Made by a program: the position numbers and the translations under genes
Assembly: GCA_030651695.1 (NCBI GenBank)
Contig: JAUSCD010000035.1
Coordinates: 1-64,000 of the forward strand
Direction: 5' to 3'
DNA: 64,000 nt
Origin: Pseudohongiella sp.
GTDB lineage: Bacteria; Pseudomonadota; Gammaproteobacteria; Pseudomonadales; Pseudohongiellaceae
Shown: positions 1-8,121 of the stretch, in pieces
Numbering within the stretch: the first letter of the stretch is position 1
Layout: each line of letters starts with the position of its first letter
Notes under the pieces: generated by a model
The model's database searches: none
Told to the model about the DNA's origin: nothing
Seen by the model: only the letters and a program-made list of their open reading frames with translations

Positions 1-1
1 C

Positions 2-106
2 AAAAGAAAGATGCAGGCGATCGGTGCGGCGATGAGAAAGCTTATACAGATTTGTTATGGTGTGTTGAAACACCAGAGCAGATACCAGCCACAAGCAGCA
101 TTTTGA
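2..106 (+). mobile_element. IS110-family transposase, C-terminal end only
   Basis: The frame from base 2 to the TGA at 104-106 encodes about 34 residues with the look of the C-terminus of IS110/IS116/IS902 transposases: basic residues, then IGAAMRKLIQICYGVLKHQ, then a short tail. In IS110 proteins this segment follows the catalytic Ser domain and is normally the last part of the protein. The rest of the gene lies before the window. The stop is only about 25 bases from the first recognisable codon of a DUF924 gene in the same orientation, so the right end of the element probably lies near 107-130. No terminal inverted repeat is visible, which is normal for IS110. Identification rests on motif recognition over a short stretch. 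Confidence 0.65.
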
Positions 107-130
107 AGGGGCTTGTGGCTGGTTGGGGGA

Positions 131-481
131 GATGGTATCTCGCGCAACATTTATCGCGACACCGCGCAGGCTTTTGCTCAAGATCCGATGGCGCTGGTTC
201 TGGCTCAGGAAGCGGTAGCTGGCGGTGCCTTGCCTGGATTAAACGAAGTTGAGCGCAATTTTCTGCTGATGCCGTATATGCACAGTGAGTCAAAAGCCAT
301 TCATGCGCAGGCAGAGGTTCTGTTTCGTGAGTTTGCACCCAAAGGTAATTATGAGTTCGAGTTAAAACATAAAGTCATCATCGATCGTTTTGGCCGTTAC
401 CCGCATCGCAACAACATACTGGGGCGCCAATCGACTGCAGAGGAAATTGAGTTTCTGAAGCAGCCAGGTTCCGGTTTTTAG
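131..481 (+). pseudogene. DUF924 family protein, 5'-truncated remnant
   Basis: From about 131 the frame reads DGISRNIYRDTAQAFAQD, later FLLMPYMHSESKAIHAQ, and ends with FGRYPHRNNILGRQSTAEE. These are the C-terminal landmarks of the DUF924 (YPO-type) family: a D-x-x-SRN-x-YR helix, the P-[FY]-MHSE motif and the FGR-[FY]-PHRN-x-x-LGR motif. The family is normally around 180 residues and the N-terminal third is missing. In-frame upstream sequence is instead the end of an IS110 transposase followed by a stop, so the gene looks split or beheaded by insertion. An ATG at 113 could start a 122-residue product, but its first residues resemble nothing in the family. Function of the intact family is unknown to me. 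Confidence 0.7.
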
Positions 482-611
482 GCTGATCTTGTAGAGACAA
501 GCAAAACCTGCGGCATATTGACACAGCTCATGGAATTCCGTGAAAACGAGCGCATACTTGTTAATGCCAGTTAGATATAACCTTATTCTCGTTTATCGCA
601 GGAATCCATTT

Positions 612-2378
612 ATGCACGGTCAGTCAGTCAGAACACCGGGGAAAAGCACGCCCTACAAATTCAGCACAAAAACCGCATTTTGGGCTGCCAGTCTGTTAGC
701 TGTTTCAGCCATAGGCCAAAGCAGTTTTGCTGCTGATGCAACAGACCAAAACTGGAAGCATTTTCGGCAGGCGCTTGGACAACCGGCATTGATAGGAGCA
801 AACGCCGATCACGAGCTCGCCAGCACTGCGTACAGACCTGTTCCCGCGTTCAGCCAAAGCGATCTTGACACCAATAAACTGCGACTCGGCTTTGATCTGT
901 TTCACGAACGCAGACTGTCTGTTGATAATTCTGTGGGTTGCAATAGCTGTCATTCAGGAATGTTTGGCGGAACAGACGGTCGGGTGGTCTCAGAGGGCGC
1001 CAACGGTGCGCTCGGCAAACTGAATGCACCGACTACCTTCAACGCTGCTTTTAACTTCCGTCAGTTCTGGGATGGGCGTGCGATCACTTTGGAGGAGCAG
1101 GCATTAGGGCCTATTGAAAATGAATTGGAGATGGCCCATGACCTTGGCACCGTGCTGACGATGCTACAGAACAACGAGAACTACTCTGCTGAGTTTTCCA
1201 GTGTCTATGATGACGGGGTGACCATACACAATATGGCAGACGCCATCGCGTATTTTCAACGCGTGAACTTTACCCGGGCTGGCACGCCTTTTGTGCGTCA
1301 CCTTGAGGGCGAAGAAGGCCAACTCAGCGAACAGGCCTTGCGCGGCTGGCAGCGTTTTGATGAGGTGGGTTGCGCCAGTTGTCACAATGGCATCAATCTG
1401 GGTGGCAACTCCTATCAGCAACTGGGCTCAGTGTTTTCCTGGTTCGAAGAGCACCGGGTAGCTGGCCCCAATGACATTGGCTTGATGGGACGCTCAAATC
1501 GATCAATCGATCAGCATGTTTTCAAAGTCCCGACATTGCACGGGGTAGCGGAGACAGCACCGTACTTCCACAATGGCAGCGTGGAAACACTGGAACAAGC
1601 GGTCGAAGAAATGGCAGAGCACCAACTGGGCCGTATGCTGGGCCAACAGGACATTGATGATATCACTGCCTTCCTTCGCTCGCTGGGCGGCCGCCCGATG
1701 GGCATGGCGATGGGAAACGCCGGCATGGGACGTGGCATGGGCATGAGTCGTGAGATGGGTAGCGGGATGGGTAGCGGGATGCAAGGCGGAATGGGCGGTG
1801 GCATGCGAGGTGGCATGCGAGGTGGCATGGGCATGCGCGGCGCAGCTGATGCTGCATCTGCTGCAGAACCAACAAGTGACATCGGGGCATCTGGTTTGAA
1901 ACAGGAAAATTCCCATCACCTTGCCTACCTTGCCGCTCTTGAAAACGCAGATACAGCGAAGGAAAAAATGCTGAGTGAGATGCGCAGGATCCACTCCGGA
2001 GAAGTTGCGCACTTTGATTTTCTTCAGTATCAGCATCTGGAGTTAATACGCTACGCAAGTGCATTGCATCATCCGCCGTCAGAGCTGTCTGAGGACTCGC
2101 GCGCTCAATTGGCCTATGCTGCAGAAACATTGTTGGCAGAAACCCATAAACTGGAATGGATCATTGCGGATTTTCTACGGGCAGAAGCAATGCTCAAGAT
2201 ACTGCAGACCCATGTCGATCAGCCTGAAACCGGCGCATTGGAAGCACAGATTGGCAACGTAGCTTCCCTACTTGAAGAAAACCGCGCAATAGCACGTCAA
2301 ATGCTGGATCAAATGGCCGCATCGGAGATTGACAATCTGTCAGGAAAACTTGGGCAGCTTTACACCAGCAGCTTGTAA
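612..2378 (+). CDS. Di-heme cytochrome c peroxidase (CcpA/MauG-type) with Met/Gly-rich C-terminal extension
   Basis: 588 residues. A basic N-terminus and hydrophobic stretch to about residue 41 form a signal peptide, so the protein is periplasmic. Two c-type heme sites, CNSCH (110-114) and CASCH (254-258), with the family's FWDGR and TAPYFHNGS motifs, mark the bacterial di-heme peroxidase/MauG fold, which reduces H2O2 or oxidises a protein partner. The heme domain ends near residue 360. There follow about 50 residues made almost wholly of Met, Gly and Arg, then a predicted helical domain of about 150 residues that I do not recognise. The ATG at 612 is preferred over 540 because AGGA lies about 11 bases upstream and the signal peptide then starts properly. 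A hairpin terminator follows. Confidence 0.85.
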   Translation: MHGQSVRTPGKSTPYKFSTKTAFWAASLLAVSAIGQSSFAADATDQNWKHFRQALGQPALIGANADHELASTAYRPVPAFSQSDLDTNKLRLGFDLFHERRLSVDNSVGCNSCHSGMFGGTDGRVVSEGANGALGKLNAPTTFNAAFNFRQFWDGRAITLEEQALGPIENELEMAHDLGTVLTMLQNNENYSAEFSSVYDDGVTIHNMADAIAYFQRVNFTRAGTPFVRHLEGEEGQLSEQALRGWQRFDEVGCASCHNGINLGGNSYQQLGSVFSWFEEHRVAGPNDIGLMGRSNRSIDQHVFKVPTLHGVAETAPYFHNGSVETLEQAVEEMAEHQLGRMLGQQDIDDITAFLRSLGGRPMGMAMGNAGMGRGMGMSREMGSGMGSGMQGGMGGGMRGGMRGGMGMRGAADAASAAEPTSDIGASGLKQENSHHLAYLAALENADTAKEKMLSEMRRIHSGEVAHFDFLQYQHLELIRYASALHHPPSELSEDSRAQLAYAAETLLAETHKLEWIIADFLRAEAMLKILQTHVDQPETGALEAQIGNVASLLEENRAIARQMLDQMAASEIDNLSGKLGQLYTSSL

Positions 2379-2391
2379 CAAGTCTGAAATC

Positions 2392-2427
2392 GCCGGCAGG
2401 TCTCGCGCAACTGCCGGCTGTTTCTGT
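2392..2427 (+). terminator. Hairpin terminator after the di-heme peroxidase gene
   Basis: An exact 8-bp stem (gccggcag at 2392-2399, ctgccggc at 2411-2418) is followed by a moderately T-rich run. It starts 14 bases past the stop codon and lies between two convergent genes. The U tract is interrupted, so strength is uncertain. Confidence 0.55.
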
Positions 2428-2436
2428 CAGCACAAA

Positions 2437-3729
2437 TTACAACCCACCTAAAAAATCCAGCGCCAGGGCCGTCATGGCCGTCACTCCAACCGGCAAAGCT
2501 CTTTCATCCGCATAAAAATACGGTGAATGGTTCGGGTGAACCAGGGATGGATCATCCGCACCTATACCCAGAAAAAAGAACACACCCGGCACTTCATTGG
2601 CATAGTAGGAAAAATCCTCAGCACCAGTAATCAATGAGGCTTCGGTGAAGCGCTCGCCTGCAACACGCTGCAGGGTAGGAGCCATTTGACGGGTAAGCGC
2701 AGGATCGTTGTAAGTCACCGGATAGCCCAGACTGATGTCAACATCTACTGTAGCACCTGCACTGGCTGCAATCTGTGTTGCGGTACGTTCTACACGCTCA
2801 TGGATCTGACGCCTTGTTTCAGCATCAAAGGTGCGCAGCGTGCCGATCATTTCCACGCTGTCGGGAATGATATTGCTCCGCAGGCCGCCGTTGATTGCAC
2901 CTACAGTTACTATTGACGGCGTTAATGTGCTGTCCAGTTGCCGGCTGGTAATAGTCTGCAATCCCAGCACTATTTGCGATGCCACAACAATAGGATCAAT
3001 GCCAGCCCACGGTGCTGCGCCATGTGTTTGCCGACCGTTGACGCGAATCGTAAATGAATCGCTGGACGCCATCGTACCGCCCTCTCGCACAGCAATCTGT
3101 CCCGCAGGAATTGGCCACACATGCAGACCAAAAACCGCATCGGGTTTGATGGTGTCGAATAGCCCCTCTTTTAACATTAGCTCGGCGCCGCCCTCTTCAC
3201 CCTGTGGCGCACCTTCTTCTGCAGGCTGGAAAATGAACATGATGGTGCCGGGTAATTCGTCTTTCATACCGGCCAGCACACTGGCAGCTCCCATCAGAAT
3301 AGCCATGTGATTATCATGACCACAAGCGTGCATCACGCCTACGTCCTGACCGTTGTATTCGGTGCGGACACGTGATGCAAAAGCTACATCAGCGCGTTCC
3401 TCCACCGGCAGGGCATCCATATCAGCACGCAACGCAACCACCGGCCCGGGGCGCCCCCCCTTTAGAATACCCACAACGCCAGTGTGTGCAATGCCAGTCT
3501 GCACTTCCATCCCCAGAGCCTCAAGATGCTCTGCAATAATCCCGGCGCTACGGAACTCACGGTTACCCAGTTCAGGATGCTCATGAAAATCACGCCGCCA
3601 CTCTATGACCTGAGGCATCACGGCTTCTATTTGCACGCTGACTGCGTCAGACACTCCGGGCAACTGCGCCTGGGCAATTCCTGCCTGCAAAGCGATCAAC
3701 ATCGGTAACAGCAATCGTTTTCTACTCAT
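2437..3729 (-). CDS. Exported M20 family amidohydrolase (N-acyl amino acid / hippurate hydrolase type)
   Basis: 430 residues. A signal peptide ends near ALQAGIAQAQ. The mature protein carries the M20D subfamily landmarks: HACGHDNH (metal ligands), FQPAEEGAP with the Glu pair, FGLHVWP and GAEDFSYYA near the C-terminus, plus a dimerisation domain in the middle. Characterised relatives (hippurate hydrolase, IAA-amino acid hydrolases, N-acyl-L-amino acid amidohydrolase) split an amide bond between an acyl group and an amino acid using two metal ions. Substrate cannot be told from the sequence; a periplasmic location suggests scavenging of acylated amino acids. It ends convergently with the peroxidase gene, and the PH-domain gene ends 5 bases upstream of its start, so the two probably share a transcript. 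Confidence 0.88.
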   Translation of the reverse strand: MSRKRLLLPMLIALQAGIAQAQLPGVSDAVSVQIEAVMPQVIEWRRDFHEHPELGNREFRSAGIIAEHLEALGMEVQTGIAHTGVVGILKGGRPGPVVALRADMDALPVEERADVAFASRVRTEYNGQDVGVMHACGHDNHMAILMGAASVLAGMKDELPGTIMFIFQPAEEGAPQGEEGGAELMLKEGLFDTIKPDAVFGLHVWPIPAGQIAVREGGTMASSDSFTIRVNGRQTHGAAPWAGIDPIVVASQIVLGLQTITSRQLDSTLTPSIVTVGAINGGLRSNIIPDSVEMIGTLRTFDAETRRQIHERVERTATQIAASAGATVDVDISLGYPVTYNDPALTRQMAPTLQRVAGERFTEASLITGAEDFSYYANEVPGVFFFLGIGADDPSLVHPNHSPYFYADERALPVGVTAMTALALDFLGGL

Positions 3730-3734
3730 GGAAT

Positions 3735-4160
3735 CTATTCCCCCTGTTTCCGGTTGATCAGTTCTCTCAGTTCATGCGGATCTGGCAGACCAACAACCTC
3801 AATCTCAGGTAGATCGCCGGCGGTAAATACTGACACCGAGCCGACATTAAAAATACGGTTCATGAAGGACTGATAGATCCTGACCGTTCGGATACCATCT
3901 ATTTCCAGTTCAATACGATCCTTACTGAGCAAACCTTTTGTCAGCACCAGATCATTGCCGGTTAGCTCCAGCCTGGTAGAAAGACATTTCAGATACCAGA
4001 CCAGTAAAATAACAATACCAACACCTAAAGGTATCAACAGCACGGAGAAAATAAACCCGAAGGGATTACTTCTGAACATGGCAGGTCGTTCAGAAAATGT
4101 GGTTCGCAATATATTCTCCCGTAAGCATTCAGAAAAGCCGGAGTGCAGCTTTGACTTCAT
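3735..4160 (-). CDS. Small membrane protein with bacterial PH (bPH2/YdbT-like) domain
   Basis: About 141 residues from the ATG at 4160; ATG 4184 and TTG 4193 are also in frame and no start has a clear ribosome site. A short N-terminal region with AMFRSNP is followed by one long hydrophobic segment (GFIFSVLLIPLGVGIVILL) and then a beta-rich domain: LELTGNDLVLTKGLLSKDRI, then IRTVRIYQSFMNRIFNVGSV. This is the pattern of YdbS/YdbT-like bacterial Pleckstrin-homology domains, which sit at the cytoplasmic membrane; their ligand is generally unknown. It is transcribed towards the M20 amidohydrolase, with a 5-base gap. Confidence 0.7.
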   Translation of the reverse strand: MKSKLHSGFSECLRENILRTTFSERPAMFRSNPFGFIFSVLLIPLGVGIVILLVWYLKCLSTRLELTGNDLVLTKGLLSKDRIELEIDGIRTVRIYQSFMNRIFNVGSVSVFTAGDLPEIEVVGLPDPHELRELINRKQGE

Positions 4161-4215
4161 GTCGAGGCTACCGGCAATTAACATAACAGGCAAGTTTCAG
4201 TGACATAAATCTGTC

Positions 4216-4818
4216 ATGCAGTTCGATTATATTGAGCACATGTCAAAAACTATGACAAACCGCATACAAATACTATTTGCCCTGCAAAGGCTGGATGAGG
4301 CGGTATTCTGCAGAGTAAATAATACGAGGTTTTCGCGCCGGTTGTTCCGGACGATTTCAGGCAGCGCTGATGGCCCTTTTTACTTGCTGGCAGCCGCACT
4401 GAGCTGGCTGTGGCTGCGGGACTCGAGCCTGCAGTTTCTCAGTTTGTTAACACTCAGTTTTGTCACCGAACGCCCCCTTTATTTCATTCTGAAAAACGGC
4501 TTGAAAAGAAACCGGCCAGCACAAGCCATCCCCGGATTCGTCAGCATTATAGTGCCCTCTGACCACTTCAGTTTTCCGTCCGGTCACACATCGGGCGCGT
4601 TTATTTTCGCTACAACATTGATGCTGACGTTACCCGAATCAACTGGTGTATCCATCATCAATTTGAATCTTATTGCCATTTCCGCGATCTACTGTTGGGC
4701 GATGCTGGTAGCCGCTTCGCGTGTGATGCTGGGCGTACACTTTCCCGGCGACACCATAGCAGGCGCAGTATTAGGCACAACAACAACGTTCTCCATTCAA
4801 ATTCTGGTGCTGTTATGA
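4216..4818 (+). CDS. PAP2-family membrane phosphatase
   Basis: Up to 200 residues; ATG codons at 4240 and 4252 are alternative starts and none has a strong Shine-Dalgarno. The three catalytic motifs of PAP2 acid phosphatases are present in order: KNGLKRNRP (K-x6-RP), SFPSGHTSG (PSGH) and ASRVMLGVHFPGD (SR-x5-H-x3-D), each beside membrane helices. Such enzymes dephosphorylate phosphatidic acid, phosphatidylglycerol phosphate or undecaprenyl pyrophosphate on the outer face of the inner membrane. The stop overlaps the start of the next gene by ATGA, so PAP2 and the glycosyltransferase are translationally coupled and probably act on the same lipid-linked or glycolipid substrate. Confidence 0.85.
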   Translation: MQFDYIEHMSKTMTNRIQILFALQRLDEAVFCRVNNTRFSRRLFRTISGSADGPFYLLAAALSWLWLRDSSLQFLSLLTLSFVTERPLYFILKNGLKRNRPAQAIPGFVSIIVPSDHFSFPSGHTSGAFIFATTLMLTLPESTGVSIINLNLIAISAIYCWAMLVAASRVMLGVHFPGDTIAGAVLGTTTTFSIQILVLL

Positions 4819-5927
4819 AAGTTCTTTTTGGCGTGCAAGGTACAGGTAACGGACACATTTCCAGAGCCCGTGCTATGGCACCTGCTCTGAGAGAGCAAGA
4901 TATAGAGGTTGATTTTCTGTTCAGCGGCCGCCCTGCTGATCGTTACTTCGACATGGATATTTTTGGAAACTACGATCTGAGAACTGGATTGAGTTTTGTT
5001 GTCAAAAACGGGTGCATCGACTACTGGCAAACAATGCGCCAGGCAAAACTGCTCAGTTTCTGGCGAGAAGTAAACAAGCTGGACCTCTCGGCATACGACC
5101 TCGTGCTGACCGACTTTGAACCTGTCACTGCATGGGCTGCAAAGCGGGCTGGCAAACCAAGTATAGGGATCAGCCGTCAATATGCTTTCCACTATGACAT
5201 ACCGAAAGTAAAATCCACTGTGGGCGATCTGATTTTCTCGCGTTATGCGCCGGCAACAGTAGAGCTGGGCTGCCATTGGCACCACTTTGGACAGCCGCTA
5301 CTTCCGCCAATTGTCGAGAAAAGTCCGTATGACATTGAGCCTGATTCACAAATGATTCTGGTGTATCTGCCATTTGAGAACCTGCAGGCCCTTATCAACA
5401 AACTGAAGCAGCTTCCGGCCTACCGTTTTGAGGTTTACCATCCTGAAGCGCTCAGCAACCAGACTCAGGATAACGTGCATATATACAAACCAGGCAGAAA
5501 AGAATTCCAGAGAGCAATGGCACGCTGCGGCGGTGTGATTGGCAATGCAGGTTTTGAGTTGGCAAGTGAAGCACTGCAGACCGGCGCACCGCTGTTGGTG
5601 AAGCCATTACACGGGCAAGTTGAGCAGCTATCCAACGTGATGAATCTGAAATTGCTGGGTCTGGCGGAAAGTATGGATGACATTGACCTTGGCATCATGA
5701 GTAAATGGCTGCAGAATCGCCATCCAAAACAGGTGATCTATCCGGATGTTGCCAGTGAAGTTGCTTCCTGGATTGCCCGGCACGGCAGCAAAAGCTCCCA
5801 AGACAACCTTGAGGAACTGAGCGCGGGATTGTGGAAAAAAGTGGAACCGATTATTGCCGACAATTCCCTGCTTTGCGATAACCAGCCGCCAGTGCCTGCT
5901 GTTCACTTGCAAACTCAACACGGTTGA
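4815..5927 (+). CDS. Glycosyltransferase of the MJ1255/VC2487-like family (GT28-type fold)
   Basis: 370 residues from the ATG at 4815, which sits in the ATGA overlap with the PAP2 gene. The N-terminus FGVQGTGNGHISRARAM is the glycine-rich loop with the GHxxR motif typical of MurG-like GT-B glycosyltransferases. The C-terminal half has CGGVIGNAGFELASEAL, the usual nucleotide-sugar-binding GG-x-x-T/N-x-x-E pattern, and a PLHGQVEQ loop. It resembles the conserved MJ1255/VC2487 group, whose acceptor is not established to my knowledge. Soluble or peripheral, no signal peptide. Its 3' end overlaps the oppositely transcribed endonuclease gene by 77 bases. Confidence 0.75.
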   Translation: MKVLFGVQGTGNGHISRARAMAPALREQDIEVDFLFSGRPADRYFDMDIFGNYDLRTGLSFVVKNGCIDYWQTMRQAKLLSFWREVNKLDLSAYDLVLTDFEPVTAWAAKRAGKPSIGISRQYAFHYDIPKVKSTVGDLIFSRYAPATVELGCHWHHFGQPLLPPIVEKSPYDIEPDSQMILVYLPFENLQALINKLKQLPAYRFEVYHPEALSNQTQDNVHIYKPGRKEFQRAMARCGGVIGNAGFELASEALQTGAPLLVKPLHGQVEQLSNVMNLKLLGLAESMDDIDLGIMSKWLQNRHPKQVIYPDVASEVASWIARHGSKSSQDNLEELSAGLWKKVEPIIADNSLLCDNQPPVPAVHLQTQHG

Positions 5928-6735
5928 TGTCGCTGATCTGGTGGTAGCTCGGACATCCTTCCGGCAAGTGGTAAACCTTACTGTTGAGATTGCCGCGTAC
6001 ACCTGCAGCAACTTCAGGTTCTGGTGCAAATACCCATTCCCGTCCTTGTGAAACAAACGGATTGGGATGCCCCATGATACGAGCTATACGTCGGTCTCTT
6101 TCGATGTCCCACTGTGTTACCGGAAACTGATTATGCCAGCGCATCATAGTGAGTTGCTGACTCTCACTCATCGGCAAGTTGTAGCGCTCAGACATATAAA
6201 AGTAAATCCGCGCTATTTGTCCCTTTACCGCATCAGCCGGTTCAGCGAGTCTTTGGCTTGAATCGACTTCGAACTCACAGGCGCCAAATTGTGAAGGATC
6301 ACCTGCAATCTCACCAAAACGATAATTGGAGCGAACAGCATTGATCTCACCGATGGCAGGTACCAGATTGTGCAGATCAGCCTCCATCCGATTAAACACC
6401 GGATCGGTGCGATTGCAGTTTTCACGCCCTCCGTTTCGCCAGCATAACCTTGGCTGGCCAAACTGAGACGCCGGCACCACGTGCTCCCATTCAGTTCGTG
6501 CGGCACGCTCTTGCTGAGAGCGAATCTCATACCCGCAGGAGGAAAAATCGATACGTCCACCCGAGCTTCCAACCCACTGCCAGCTACAGCCGCAGTAGAA
6601 ATCGCCGTCATCGTTTCTATCAAAATACACAGATTGGCGAAGGTCGATTCGGGCCTGATCAAATGTTTGTGGCGGCTCTTGAAAAGAGCACCCCGACAAC
6701 AGCAACAGCCATACTACCCATAAAGCTCTTTTCAT
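5851..6735 (-). CDS. Endonuclease I (EndA/NucM-type) lipoprotein with C-terminal Ada-type metal-binding domain
   Basis: 294 residues. The start MKRALWVVWLLLLSGCS is a lipoprotein signal with Cys at 16, so the protein should be anchored on the periplasmic side. The nuclease domain has EWEHVVPAS, the His-containing core of the beta-beta-alpha-metal endonuclease I family (EndA, NucM, Vvn), followed by DLHNLVPAIGEINAVRSN with the Asn metal ligand. The last 45 residues (GNLNSKVYHLPEGCPSY, then AAGYRKAGNC) match the pattern of the Ada Zn-binding domain often appended to secreted nucleases. The likely role is non-specific degradation of extracellular DNA or RNA. Its last 77 bases overlap the end of the convergent glycosyltransferase, and the Ada-type domain lies inside that overlap. 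Confidence 0.85.
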   Translation of the reverse strand: MKRALWVVWLLLLSGCSFQEPPQTFDQARIDLRQSVYFDRNDDGDFYCGCSWQWVGSSGGRIDFSSCGYEIRSQQERAARTEWEHVVPASQFGQPRLCWRNGGRENCNRTDPVFNRMEADLHNLVPAIGEINAVRSNYRFGEIAGDPSQFGACEFEVDSSQRLAEPADAVKGQIARIYFYMSERYNLPMSESQQLTMMRWHNQFPVTQWDIERDRRIARIMGHPNPFVSQGREWVFAPEPEVAAGVRGNLNSKVYHLPEGCPSYHQISDINRVEFASEQQALAAGYRKAGNCRQ

Positions 6736-6788
6736 TGTCTGATGTCAGTTTCCGGTAGTTATGGCTGTTCCATTTATGGCTGTTCTAT

Positions 6789-8117
6789 TTATGGCTGTTC
6801 TATGGGCATAGATGAATAACGCTCGTAATAGCGCTGGTACAACTCCTGCTGTGTGCCAAAAAGATCCAGCAGGCGACCCTGAATAAATGCCTCCTGCAAT
6901 TGGTTGGTGCGCATATCAAGGGCATCCCCGATAGAGATAAAAAACGTGGCGTCTTTACCGACGGCAAGTGTTCCGATCCTGTCGTCTACGCCCAGAATCT
7001 CGGCATTGTGTCGGGTGATCATTGATAACGCAATTTCCCGGTCCAGACCATAGCTGGCAGCAGTGCCAGCAAAAAATGCCAGGTTGCGTTGGGAATCCAG
7101 TGACGTTTCGCCGCCGCCTATGCCAACAAGAATACCCGCATCATGCAGCATAAACGGCACTTTGAATGGTTCATCCACGTCGTACCATTCCTGAGCCGGC
7201 AACTGGTGTACAGATTCGTAAATTACCGCTACGGACTCAGCAAGCAACAGATCTTTGATTTTGAGCGCATCACGGCCGCCTACGATTACGATATCCTGCA
7301 CGCCATAAGCACGCGCAAACTGAATGCTTGCGACCATGTCACGTGCATTGTTGCTGTGAATAAAAAGTTTGGCGTCACCGGTAAACAAAGGCTGCATCGC
7401 CTGCAAATTAAGATTCACAGGATTCCCGTTGTAGATACGCGCGTTCTGAAACAGGTCATGCAGCATTTGTGTAAGATACGGGTACTCTTTGTTGTCAACC
7501 GTATCAAACGCGCCGGTGACCTCATTACGCTCCCGTCGGGTTCTGGCAGGCCAATCCATATGCATGGCGGCATCGGCTTTTAACATCGCATCTTCCCAGT
7601 TCCAGCCATCCAGTTTGACCACACTGGAGCGACCCGCAATCACACCACCTTGTGGCGTAATCTGCGCGGTCAAAATGCCGTTAAAACGGAAAGTCGGGAT
7701 CAGCTCTGAATCTGTGTTGTACGCGATGGCGGAGCGCACACTGGCGTTGATATCACCAGTTTCAACGACATCATTGGTGGCGCGAAGATTGGCAACTTCT
7801 GACAAACCAAGTGAAGTATTTGGCAGCACAAATCCCGGATAGACATGTTGGCCCTGAAGATCAATCACCTGATGGTTAAAAAACTCGCTGCGATTGGCAT
7901 CAGTTCCTATATAGGTGATCACACCGTCATCAAATGCCAGCACACCTTGGTTAATAACGCTGCCATCTCCGACGTGAATCACAGCATTGGTAATAGCAAT
8001 CGGATTCTGTTGTTCTTCTGCCGGCTTCGGCACTATTGCCAGTGACAATGGCGCCAGTGACAGTGGCATGGTCAACATTAAAATCGAGCTCAGGATAAAC
8101 ACGGATTGTTTGCGCAT
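6789..8117 (-). CDS. Exported amidohydrolase-fold protein lacking the HxH metal site
   Basis: 442 residues from the ATG at 8117, 4 bases after the stop of the upstream amidohydrolase; longer upstream frames would overlap that gene out of frame. It begins with a basic residue and two hydrophobic runs, a signal peptide. The beta-sandwich (ITNAVIHVGDGSVINQG) and the C-terminal TRHNAEILGVDDRIGTLAVG with GKDATF are those of the imidazolonepropionase-like amidohydrolases. However, the strand-1 motif PGFIDxHxH is replaced by PGFVLPNTS, and the late metal-binding Asp region reads VGIGGGETS. The protein therefore probably does not bind the usual metals and may be a structural or regulatory partner of the two other amidohydrolases in the operon. 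Confidence 0.75.
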   Translation of the reverse strand: MRKQSVFILSSILMLTMPLSLAPLSLAIVPKPAEEQQNPIAITNAVIHVGDGSVINQGVLAFDDGVITYIGTDANRSEFFNHQVIDLQGQHVYPGFVLPNTSLGLSEVANLRATNDVVETGDINASVRSAIAYNTDSELIPTFRFNGILTAQITPQGGVIAGRSSVVKLDGWNWEDAMLKADAAMHMDWPARTRRERNEVTGAFDTVDNKEYPYLTQMLHDLFQNARIYNGNPVNLNLQAMQPLFTGDAKLFIHSNNARDMVASIQFARAYGVQDIVIVGGRDALKIKDLLLAESVAVIYESVHQLPAQEWYDVDEPFKVPFMLHDAGILVGIGGGETSLDSQRNLAFFAGTAASYGLDREIALSMITRHNAEILGVDDRIGTLAVGKDATFFISIGDALDMRTNQLQEAFIQGRLLDLFGTQQELYQRYYERYSSMPIEQP

Positions 8118-8121
8118 AATC

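Noticed and set aside
113-130. ATG at 113 as the start of an intact DUF924 gene
   Set aside because: The residues between 113 and 130 do not resemble the family, and upstream in-frame sequence is a transposase end with a stop.
1503-2036. Long minus-strand frames rich in His/Ala/Pro or Pro/Met opposite the di-heme peroxidase
   Set aside because: They are produced by the repetitive Met/Gly codons of the real gene on the plus strand; no ribosome site and low-complexity composition.
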